DNA of 11,828 nucleotides. It comes from Thermoplasmatota archaeon. GTDB taxonomy: Archaea > Thermoplasmatota > Thermoplasmata > RBG-16-68-12 > JAJISG01. The DNA is taken from assembly GCA_022848785.1 (NCBI GenBank), contig JAJISK010000019.1, positions 1 to 11,828 on the forward strand, in the 5' to 3' direction. A program made the translations under genes and the position numbers. The notes below the pieces were generated by a model, which worked only from the letters and a program-made list of their open reading frames with translations, did not search any database and was not told where the DNA came from. Within the stretch, counting starts at the first letter, position 1. Every line of letters begins with the position of its first letter. Below, piece after piece: positions 6,121 through 11,828 of the stretch.

Positions 6121-6178
6121 GTTCCTCCGGGGGGGTCCTCGATGAGGCGTTGTCTCGTCGGTACAGACTGGCCAATGC

Positions 6179-6186
6179 TGAAATAC
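6179..6186 (+). promoter_or_regulatory. Possible TATA-like box for the aIF1A-RIO1-KH cluster
   Basis: TGAAATAC is the only AT-rich element in the 76-base spacer. Its centre lies 26 bases before position 6209, which is a TTG codon in the aIF1A frame, and only 14 bases before the ATG at 6197. Confidence 0.3.
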
Positions 6187-6196
6187 GTGGTCTCGC

Positions 6197-6523
6197 ATGC
6201 TGCAACCCTTGGCAAAGGAAGAAGAGGGCAGGCACATTCGTAGTCGCCTCCCGAACAAGAGGAAGGGAGAGATGTTCGGGATTGCGGACCAGCTCTTGGG
6301 CGCCTCCCACATCAGGGTCGCGTCCGCCGACGGGGTGTCCCGCCTCGCCCGGATCCCAGGCAAGTTGCGCAGACGAATGTGGATTCGGGAGGGCGACCTG
6401 GTCATCGTGAAGCCCTGGGACTTCCAGCCCTCGAAGGCCGACATCGTCTATCGCTACCTGAGGACGGAGGCGACCTACCTCAGCCGGAAGGGCGTCATCC
6501 CCGAGAGCGTGGACATCTTCTGA
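6197..6523 (+). CDS. eif1A: Translation initiation factor aIF1A
   Basis: aIF1A binds the A site of the small ribosomal subunit and helps load initiator tRNA and scan for the start. The protein (108 residues) is a single OB-fold: KGEMFGIADQLLGASHIRV, then SRLARIPGKLRRRMWIREGD, LVIVKPWDFQ and the conserved ADIVYRYLRTEATYLSRKG. The N-terminal tail is basic (RSRLPNKRKG), as is usual. ATG 6197 gives MLQPLAKEEEG. However, a TTG at 6209 would give MAKEEEG, closer to typical archaeal starts and exactly placed for leaderless initiation from the box at 6179-6186. The start therefore remains open. RIO1 begins 17 bases after the stop. The aIF1A-RIO1-KH order is common in archaea. Confidence 0.95.
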   Translation: MLQPLAKEEEGRHIRSRLPNKRKGEMFGIADQLLGASHIRVASADGVSRLARIPGKLRRRMWIREGDLVIVKPWDFQPSKADIVYRYLRTEATYLSRKGVIPESVDIF

Positions 6524-6540
6524 CGGACGACGGTCGGAGC

Positions 6541-7296
6541 ATGGAGGCTACACTCCGGCGCCTCGAGACCCAGGTGGAGGCCTGGCGGAAGCGGGTCAAG
6601 GACGCGAACGAGCGCAAGACCTACGACGAGGTCTTCGACCACGCGACCCTCCGCGTCCTCCAGCGCCTCATCAGTCATGGCGTTATTGACACCCTGGATT
6701 ACCCCGTGGCCACCGGGAAGGAGGGCAATGTCTTCCGGGCGACGAGTCGGCACGGAGGTCGGGCAGTCAAGATCTACCGGATCTCCACCTCCACTTTCCG
6801 GTCCCTCGCCCGGTACATCAGAGGAGACCCGAGGTTCCTTCGGGTTGGGGGGAGCCGGCGTAAGCTCATCTTCGCTTGGGCCACCAAGGAGTTCAGGAAC
6901 CTGACTCGCATGCGGCAGTTCCACGTTCGGGTCCCGCCTCCGCTCGTCGTTCGAGACAACGTCCTGGTCATGGGTTACCTCGGGAGCAAAGCCCGTCCCG
7001 CTCCCGAGCTGCGTCACGTGCGGGTCGACGACCCGGAGCGCCTTCTCCACCTCCTCCTCCTGGACCTGAAACGGCTGCACCGAGCGGGCCTCGTGCACGG
7101 CGACTTGAGCGAGTACAACCTCCTCCTCTGGCGGGGCCTGCCCTACATCATCGACGTGGGCCAGGCGGTTCCGCTGGCGCATCCGCGGGCCGAGGAGTGG
7201 TTCCTCCGGGACATGCGGAACCTCGCGCGCTATCTGCGGACCCTCGGCCTGGACATCGACGAAGAAGAGCTGGGTCGTAGGGCCCGGGGTGGTTAG
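6541..7296 (+). CDS. rio1: RIO1-type serine kinase/ATPase
   Basis: RIO1 is an atypical protein kinase acting mainly as an ATPase switch. In eukaryotes it binds late pre-40S particles and drives release of NOB1 and its partner after rRNA cleavage. The 251-residue protein carries the RIO signature: N-terminal helices, the flexible nucleotide loop ATGKEGNVFRA (57-67), Lys77 in AVKIYR, catalytic HGDLSEYNLL with Asp188 and Asn193, and the metal-binding IIDVGQAV with Asp205 (the aspartate phosphorylated in characterised RIO1). The STFRSLARYIRGDPRF loop places it in the RIO1 rather than the RIO2 group; RIO2 would have an N-terminal winged helix. ATG 6541 follows a short GGAG. Its last codons overlap the first codons of the KH gene by 8 bases, so the two are translationally coupled. 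Confidence 0.96.
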   Translation: MEATLRRLETQVEAWRKRVKDANERKTYDEVFDHATLRVLQRLISHGVIDTLDYPVATGKEGNVFRATSRHGGRAVKIYRISTSTFRSLARYIRGDPRFLRVGGSRRKLIFAWATKEFRNLTRMRQFHVRVPPPLVVRDNVLVMGYLGSKARPAPELRHVRVDDPERLLHLLLLDLKRLHRAGLVHGDLSEYNLLLWRGLPYIIDVGQAVPLAHPRAEEWFLRDMRNLARYLRTLGLDIDEEELGRRARGG

Positions 7297-7834
7297 GTTG
7301 CTGTACACACGCATTCCCATGGACCGGCTCGGCGTTCTGATCGGGCCCGAGGGCCGGACGAAGAAGGCCCTGGAGGAGATGACCGGCGTTCACCTCGACG
7401 TCGACTCCAAGACGGGGGAGGTGACCATCGACGAGTCGCGGAGCGACGATCCCTCCCTGGGGCTCCGGGTCAAGGACGCTGTGACCGCCATCGCCCGAGG
7501 CTTCTCGGAGGCGCGGGCCCTCCGACTCCTGGAGGACGAGACCTACCTCCGTATCTACTCCGTGAAAGACTATGCCGACATGCGGCCTCGACGGCTTCAG
7601 CTCAAGGGACGGGTCATCGGCGCCAAGGGGAAGACCCGTTCCCTCATCGAGGAGCTGTCGGGTGCGTACGTCTCGGTCTATGGCCTCACTATCTCCGTCA
7701 TCGGTCGAACCTTTCCCCTGGATGTGGCCTGCCGAGCCGTAGAGATGCTCCTCCGTGGCAGCGAGCACGCGGCGGTCTATCGCTATCTGGAGCGCATGCG
7801 GGCGGCCCTCCGGGAAGAGGAGAAGGCCTTCTAG
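7289..7834 (+). CDS. Two-KH-domain RNA-binding protein, Dim2/Pno1 homologue
   Basis: Dim2/Pno1 binds near the 3' end of small-subunit rRNA and presents the cleavage site to NOB1. The 181-residue protein has two KH domains. KH1 has the RNA-gripping GPEG (19-22) followed by RTKKALEEMTGVHLDVD. KH2 has GAKG (111-114) followed by KTRSLIEELSGAYVSV. Charged helices (VYRYLERMRAALREEEKAF) end the protein. KH2 keeps an ideal GxxG with a basic third residue; KH1 has a Glu in the third position. Size and order match archaeal Krr1/Pno1-like proteins. The GTG at 7289 overlaps the RIO1 stop, so translation is probably coupled. The pairing with RIO1 and the presence of NOB1 in the same window fit one maturation pathway. 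Confidence 0.93.
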   Translation: MVRLLYTRIPMDRLGVLIGPEGRTKKALEEMTGVHLDVDSKTGEVTIDESRSDDPSLGLRVKDAVTAIARGFSEARALRLLEDETYLRIYSVKDYADMRPRRLQLKGRVIGAKGKTRSLIEELSGAYVSVYGLTISVIGRTFPLDVACRAVEMLLRGSEHAAVYRYLERMRAALREEEKAF

Positions 7835-7846
7835 GGTCGGCCAAGC

Positions 7847-7852
7847 CTTTTT
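7847..7852 (+). promoter_or_regulatory. T-run: TATA-like box for the dikinase, possibly also a terminator
   Basis: TTTTTA lies 13 bases after the KH gene stop and about 35-41 bases before the dikinase start. It can serve as a promoter box, and a T-run just after an operon is also a plausible archaeal termination signal. The sequence does not separate these roles. Confidence 0.4.
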
Positions 7853-7889
7853 ACCGCCTCCCTCCATCGGCTTTCGGCCCGGGGTGGCC

Positions 7890-10535
7890 ATGCGGAGGTT
7901 TGTCTACAGCTTCCAAGAGGGCGTCGGGCGGGACAGGGCCATCCTCGGGGGCAAGGGGTTTGGCCTAGCCGAGATGACGGGGCTCGGTCTCCCCGTTCCT
8001 CCTGGGTTCACCATCACCACGGCAGCCTGTCGGGCCTATTTGGAGTCCGAAAAACTCCCGGCGGGGTTGAAAGACGAGGTCAGCACGAACCTCCAGGCCC
8101 TTGAGGAGGCGACCGGCCGCCGGTTCGGGGATCCGGTGAATCCTCTCCTGGTCTCCGTGCGCTCGGGGGCCCCCATCTCGATGCCGGGGATGATGGATAC
8201 CGTCCTGAACCTCGGGTTGAACGACGAGACGGTGAAGGGCCTAGCCCACCAGACCGGCAACGAAACCTTCGCCCTCAACAGCTACCGTCGACTCCTTTCC
8301 ATGTTCGGGGACACGGTGGCCGGAATCCATCGGTCGCGGTTCGAGGAACACCTGGAACGGGTGAAGGCGGCGGCGGGGCTGAAGGACGACACCGAGCTGG
8401 ACGCGGATGCCTGGAGGGAGGTCGTCGCGGCCTACGAGGCGGTCTTGGACGCCGAGGGGCAGCGCGTTCCGCAGGACCCCCACGATCAGTTATGGGAGGC
8501 GATCTCCGCGGTGTTCCGCTCCTGGAACAGCGACAGGGCGGTGAAGTACCGGGCGGAGATCGGCATCCCCGAGGACCTGGGCACCGCCGTGAATGTGCAG
8601 GCCATGGTGTTCGGCAACCGGGGCGACCACAGCGGGACGGGTGTCGCCTTTACGCGCGATCCCGCCACGGGGACGCGAGCGCTCTACGGGGAATACCTCC
8701 TAAACGCCCAAGGTGAGGACGTCGTCGCGGGCATTCGAACCCCGCAACCCATCCGGCGGCTCCAGGAGGACATGCCCTCCATCTTCGGAGAGTTCTCCCA
8801 GATAGCCGAGCGGTTGGAGAACCACTTCCGAGACGTTCAGGACATCGAGTTCACCATCGAGGAGGGACGGCTCTTCATCCTCCAGACTCGCACGGGCCAG
8901 CGAGCCGCGGGAGCCGCGGTGAAGGTGGCAGTGGACATGGTCGAGGAGGGCCTCATCTCTCCGGAGGAGGCCGTACGCCGGGTGAGCCCCGAACAGGTGG
9001 AGCAACTTCTGCACCGACAGATCGATCCCACGGCGGAGCTGGAAGTCCTCGCTACGGGCCTGAACGCATCGCCGGGCGCCGCCGTAGGTTCCGTGACATT
9101 CGACCCGACGGAGGCCGAGGAAGCTGCATCGGCGGGAGAGGCCGTCATCCTCGTCCGCCTCGAAACCACGCCCGACGACATCCACGGCATCGTCGCCGCC
9201 CAGGGGGTCCTCACGGGGCGCGGGGGACGAACCTCTCACGCGGCGATCGTTACGCGCGGCATGGGGAAGCCGTGTGTGGCGGGGTGCGAGGCCCTCCGCA
9301 TCGACTACGGAGCCCGAACCTTCAGCGTAGGAGACCGGGTTGTCCGGCAGGGCGACCTTCTTACCATTGATGGCACAACGGGCCGGGTGTTCCTGGGCGA
9401 GGCTCCCCTCGTGGAGCCCGAGATGACCGAGGAGTTTCGAAGCCTCCTGAAGATGGCCGACGCCGTGCGCCGCTTGGGGGTGCGTGCCAACGCCGACACC
9501 CCCGAGGACGCGGCTCGAGCCCGGGAACTGGGGGCCGAGGGCATCGGGCTCTGCCGCACGGAACACATGTTCATGCAGGCCGACCGCCTCCCTATCATGC
9601 AGGCCATGATCCTGGCGACCTCCCGGGAGGAGCGACTTCAGGCCCTCGACCAGCTCCTACCGCATCAGCGGGACGACTTCGTCGCCATCCTGAAGGAGAT
9701 GGAAGGACTGCCGGTCACCATCCGGCTCCTGGACCCGCCCCTCCACGAGTTCCTCCCGCGGTTTGAGGAGCTACTGGTGGAGGTAACGGAGCTCCGCCAC
9801 GAGAGGGGAGAGGAGCAGAAGTTGCGCGCCAAAGAGGCCCTCCTCGAGCGCGTGGCCGCCTTGCGGGAGATCAATCCCATGCTCGGGCTGCGAGGGTGCC
9901 GACTGGGCCTCCTCTACCCCGAGATCAACGAGATGCAGGTACGCGCCATTCTCGAAGCGGCCTCCGAGCTGGGGAAGCAGGGATACGAAGTCTTCCCGGA
10001 GATCATGATTCCCCTAGTGGGCCACCCCAACGAGCTGCTGCGGGTGAAGGAGGATCTGGAACGCGTTGCCCAAGATGTGATGGAGGAGCAGGGCGCGGAG
10101 GTCTCCTACGCCTTCGGAACCATGATCGAGGTTCCGCGTGGGGCCCTAGTGGCCGACGAGATCGCCCAGGAGGCGGAATTTTTCTCCTTCGGGACCAACG
10201 ACCTGACACAGACCACCTACGGATTCAGTCGGGACGATGCCGAGGGGAAATTCTTGGTGCGATACCTGGAGGACGGTTACATCCTCGAGGAGAATCCCTT
10301 CGAGGTTCTCGATGAGAAGGGCGTGGGGGAGCTAATGCGCATCGCGGTCGAGAGAGGACGTGCCACTCGCCCCGATCTCAAAATTGGAATCTGCGGGGAG
10401 CACGGCGGGGAACCCCGGAGCATCGGGCTCTGTCACCGGCTCGGCCTGGACTACGTCTCCTGCTCTCCCTTCCGGATTCCCGTGGCCCGCCTTGCGGCCG
10501 CACACGCGGCGCTGGAGGAGATTGACGAGACGTGA
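7890..10535 (+). CDS. ppdK: Pyruvate phosphate dikinase
   Basis: The enzyme interconverts pyruvate + ATP + phosphate and PEP + AMP + diphosphate in the cytoplasm, linking glycolysis and gluconeogenesis. At 881 residues it is full length. The N-terminal ATP-grasp region begins YSFQEG...GGKGFGLAEMTGLGLPVPPGFT and has SVRSGAPISMPGMMDTVLNLG. The central swivelling domain has GGRTSHAAIV with phospho-carrier His450 and the adjacent regulatory-type Thr448. The C-terminal PEP/pyruvate barrel has LCRTEHMF, RLLDPPLHEFLP, LRGCRLG, GTMIEVPRGAL, FFSFGTNDLTQTTYGFSRDD and GICGEHGG with catalytic Cys835. The TSHAA context, GMMDT motif and length separate it from PEP synthase. ATG 7890 gives the usual short N-terminus; GTG 7884 is an alternative. 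The last base pairs overlap the start of a membrane-protease gene. No PPDK regulatory protein gene is visible. Confidence 0.97.
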   Translation: MRRFVYSFQEGVGRDRAILGGKGFGLAEMTGLGLPVPPGFTITTAACRAYLESEKLPAGLKDEVSTNLQALEEATGRRFGDPVNPLLVSVRSGAPISMPGMMDTVLNLGLNDETVKGLAHQTGNETFALNSYRRLLSMFGDTVAGIHRSRFEEHLERVKAAAGLKDDTELDADAWREVVAAYEAVLDAEGQRVPQDPHDQLWEAISAVFRSWNSDRAVKYRAEIGIPEDLGTAVNVQAMVFGNRGDHSGTGVAFTRDPATGTRALYGEYLLNAQGEDVVAGIRTPQPIRRLQEDMPSIFGEFSQIAERLENHFRDVQDIEFTIEEGRLFILQTRTGQRAAGAAVKVAVDMVEEGLISPEEAVRRVSPEQVEQLLHRQIDPTAELEVLATGLNASPGAAVGSVTFDPTEAEEAASAGEAVILVRLETTPDDIHGIVAAQGVLTGRGGRTSHAAIVTRGMGKPCVAGCEALRIDYGARTFSVGDRVVRQGDLLTIDGTTGRVFLGEAPLVEPEMTEEFRSLLKMADAVRRLGVRANADTPEDAARARELGAEGIGLCRTEHMFMQADRLPIMQAMILATSREERLQALDQLLPHQRDDFVAILKEMEGLPVTIRLLDPPLHEFLPRFEELLVEVTELRHERGEEQKLRAKEALLERVAALREINPMLGLRGCRLGLLYPEINEMQVRAILEAASELGKQGYEVFPEIMIPLVGHPNELLRVKEDLERVAQDVMEEQGAEVSYAFGTMIEVPRGALVADEIAQEAEFFSFGTNDLTQTTYGFSRDDAEGKFLVRYLEDGYILEENPFEVLDEKGVGELMRIAVERGRATRPDLKIGICGEHGGEPRSIGLCHRLGLDYVSCSPFRIPVARLAAAHAALEEIDET

Positions 10536-11341
10536 TAGACATCGTCGCCCAGACAGGACTTCTCGCGGTTCCTGTGGTTTTGGTCCTCATCCTCTTCGCC
10601 TTCCTCCCGCCCGTCATCTTCGTCATCTGGTTCCGGAATGCGGAGCGCTACGAGCGAGAGCCCTGGAGCCAGGTCTTTCGGGCCTTCGGCTGGGGTGCCT
10701 TCATCGGCGTCATCGTCGCCATCATCTTGAGCCTCATCCTGGCTGCCGTTCTCTTGGGGGCCGGTACCTTCGTGCTGCAGCACATCCACGTAGGCCTTGC
10801 CGAGGCGCTGGACGCCCAACTGAACCTTAGTGTCCTTATCCTCCTCGTCGTCGTCGCCCCCATTGCCGAGGAGTTCGCGAAGGGGCTCGGAGTGTTCCGA
10901 GTGCGACAGCACATTAACGAAGTCGAGGACGGCGTTGTCTACGGCGCCGCCGCCGGGCTGGGATTCGCCGCGACGGAGAACGTAATATTTGGGGCCGTCG
11001 CCTTTGCCGCCGCAGGGTTGGGGGCGTCGCTGATCCTCATCGGTATACGAAGCTTCTCGTCCGCCCTCCTTCACGCGGCGGCAACCGGGACCTTCGGGTA
11101 CGGCGTCGCGGTCAGCAAGCTGGTGTCCGGCAAGACGCTGCTCCCCTTCTACCTCCTCGCCGTCCTCATGCACGGGATCTACAACTTCTTCGCCGGCCTG
11201 GGCGAGCTCTTCGTCCAGGACATTGGTGTCGCGGCCGCCTCCATCGGGCTCATCGTGGCCGTGGTGTTGGCCCTCATCGCCATCAGCCTCACCCGATCCA
11301 CCATCGCCCGGTACGACCGGCCAACCCAGCCGCCTGCGTAG
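10532..11341 (+). CDS. PrsW-type intramembrane glutamic protease
   Basis: PrsW-family proteins are polytopic membrane proteases; in Bacillus subtilis PrsW makes the first cut of the anti-sigma factor RsiW. This 269-residue protein has about seven hydrophobic segments and the family's core motifs: PIAEEFAKGLG with Glu113-Glu114, EDGVVYGAAAGLGFAATEN with Glu149, His181 in SSALLHAAATG and His214 in LMHGIYNFF. A cytosolic-looking loop, RNAERYEREPWS, follows the first membrane segment. The GTG at 10532 overlaps the dikinase TGA in the arrangement GTGA, so translation is coupled to the dikinase. Archaea lack sigma and anti-sigma factors, so the substrate must be something else. No membrane-bound regulator is encoded in the window. 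Protease activity is inferred from the intact motifs. Confidence 0.9.
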   Translation: MIDIVAQTGLLAVPVVLVLILFAFLPPVIFVIWFRNAERYEREPWSQVFRAFGWGAFIGVIVAIILSLILAAVLLGAGTFVLQHIHVGLAEALDAQLNLSVLILLVVVAPIAEEFAKGLGVFRVRQHINEVEDGVVYGAAAGLGFAATENVIFGAVAFAAAGLGASLILIGIRSFSSALLHAAATGTFGYGVAVSKLVSGKTLLPFYLLAVLMHGIYNFFAGLGELFVQDIGVAAASIGLIVAVVLALIAISLTRSTIARYDRPTQPPA

Positions 11342-11349
11342 GGGACCAT

Positions 11350-11828
11350 ATGGGATGGTTGGAGACCCCGGACGGACGGCTTCGAGTCGGCAAGGTCCTC
11401 GGCCTCGTCCGTAACTACCGCGCCCACGCCGAGGAAAGCGGGATGCAGCCGCCGTCGGAACCCGTGTTTTTCCTCAAGCCCACTACGGCGCTCTTACCCG
11501 ATGGAGGACGCCTCGTCGTCCCGCCCGACGCGGGGGTCCTCGATGCCGAGGCGGAGCTGGCCCTCGTCATCGGGGAGACGACGAAAGCGGTCCCTGCCGC
11601 GCAGGCGGACGCGTCCATCCTGGGGTACTGCGCCTTCTTGGACATCACAGCTCGCGAGCTGCAGCGACACGCCATGGCGGAGGGACTCCCGTGGACGTTG
11701 GCGAAGGGGATGGACGGTTTCGCGCCCATCTCCGCCCTCCGGCCCAGGGAGGAGGTGGGGGATCCCCACAACCTCGACATTCGCCTGGCAGTAAACGGGG
11801 AGGGGGCGCAGCAGGGATCCACGGCGGA
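11350..11828 (+). CDS. Fumarylacetoacetate hydrolase family enzyme (3' end beyond window)
   Basis: Family members cleave C-C bonds of acylpyruvates such as fumarylpyruvate, decarboxylate oxaloacetate, or hydrate/isomerise intermediates of aromatic degradation, using Mg2+ or Mn2+. The first 159 residues are present of an expected 210-280. They include the opening GLVRNYRAHAEE, FFLKPTTALL, the metal ligands Glu67 and Glu69 in DAEAELALVIGE and Asp98 in FLDIT, then ARELQRHAMAEGLPWTLAKGMDGFAPI. The compact N-terminus is like the FAHD1/YcgM acylpyruvase branch rather than eukaryotic FAH, which has a long N-terminal domain. ATG 11350 lies 8 bases after the PrsW-type gene stop, so cotranscription with the dikinase and protease genes is likely. 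The substrate cannot be assigned from this part. Confidence 0.92.
   Translation, partial: MGWLETPDGRLRVGKVLGLVRNYRAHAEESGMQPPSEPVFFLKPTTALLPDGGRLVVPPDAGVLDAEAELALVIGETTKAVPAAQADASILGYCAFLDITARELQRHAMAEGLPWTLAKGMDGFAPISALRPREEVGDPHNLDIRLAVNGEGAQQGSTA

Noticed and set aside
5332..6444. A 370-codon open frame on the minus strand
   Set aside because: It lies antisense to the CDIN1-like and aIF1A genes, both with clear catalytic or fold motifs. Its translation shows no recognisable motif. Long antisense frames are expected in GC-rich coding DNA.
6475..7320. A 281-codon minus-strand frame opposite RIO1
   Set aside because: RIO1 on the plus strand has every family motif; the antisense translation has no recognisable domain.
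7148..7891. A 247-codon minus-strand frame across the RIO1-KH-dikinase junctions
   Set aside because: It is antisense to two recognised genes and crosses a promoter-like spacer without any own signal.
8700..9566. A 288-codon minus-strand frame opposite the dikinase
   Set aside because: It is a shadow of the dikinase reading frame, with no motif of its own.
10451..11173. A 240-codon minus-strand frame very rich in Asp and Glu
   Set aside because: The acidity is the complement of Val, Ile and Leu codons (GTC, ATC, CTC) of the PrsW-type membrane protein, not a real acidic protein.
1..11828. Search by eye for tRNA, rRNA, CRISPR repeats, insertion sequences, attachment sites and riboswitches
   Set aside because: No cloverleaf with a T-loop consensus, no regularly spaced repeats, no transposase or integrase motifs and no terminal inverted repeats were seen.

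Overview
This is a GC-rich stretch of archaeal chromosome. The archaeal assignment rests on single-copy information-processing genes of archaeal/eukaryotic type (NOB1, aIF1A, RIO1 kinase, the two-KH-domain Dim2/Pno1 homologue and a CDIN1-type nuclease), on an archaeal-type cis-prenyltransferase, and on AT-rich TATA-like boxes about 25-40 bases before many start codons. The spacing implies very short or absent 5' leaders. An uncultivated, high-GC member of the Thermoplasmata or a related euryarchaeal group fits best, but that placement is inference.

Layout. Positions 1-626 (minus) hold the N-terminal two thirds of a PLP-dependent threonine/serine dehydratase. Divergent from it is a plus-strand group: a ThiF/MoeB-type E1-like enzyme, a stand-alone ThiI-type PP-loop sulfurtransferase domain, a 93-residue protein of unknown function and the PIN/zinc-ribbon nuclease NOB1. 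NOB1 ends tail-to-tail with a minus-strand cis-prenyltransferase (3273-4055); the two stop codons share one CTAG. Next on the minus strand are a broken UPF0173-type metallo-hydrolase gene (about 4086-4407) and an intact metallo-beta-lactamase-fold hydrolase (4408-5037). A gene-poor, less GC-rich gap (5038-5373) follows.

From 5374 everything is on the plus strand: a CDIN1 (C15orf41)-like nuclease, then a compact aIF1A - RIO1 - Dim2/KH cluster (RIO1 and the KH gene overlap), then full-length pyruvate phosphate dikinase, a PrsW-type membrane protease that overlaps the dikinase stop codon, and the start of a fumarylacetoacetate-hydrolase family enzyme cut by the window end.

How the genes fit together. 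NOB1, Dim2/Pno1 and RIO1 act in the last steps of small-subunit maturation in eukaryotes (18S 3'-end cleavage, its RNA-binding partner, and the release kinase), so their clustering with aIF1A makes this a small-subunit maturation and translation-initiation neighbourhood. The CDIN1-like nuclease lies immediately upstream of it. The ThiF-like and ThiI-like genes suggest a sulfur-activation or sulfur-transfer module, although no sulfur-carrier protein is visible. The dehydratase, the dikinase and the FAH-family enzyme belong to central carbon and amino-acid metabolism around pyruvate/PEP and 2-oxoacids. No tRNA, rRNA, CRISPR array, insertion sequence or phage gene was found. The least conventional points are the CDIN1 homologue beside ribosome-maturation factors, the deleted UPF0173 remnant, the ThiI domain without THUMP or rhodanese, and a possible leaderless TTG start for aIF1A.
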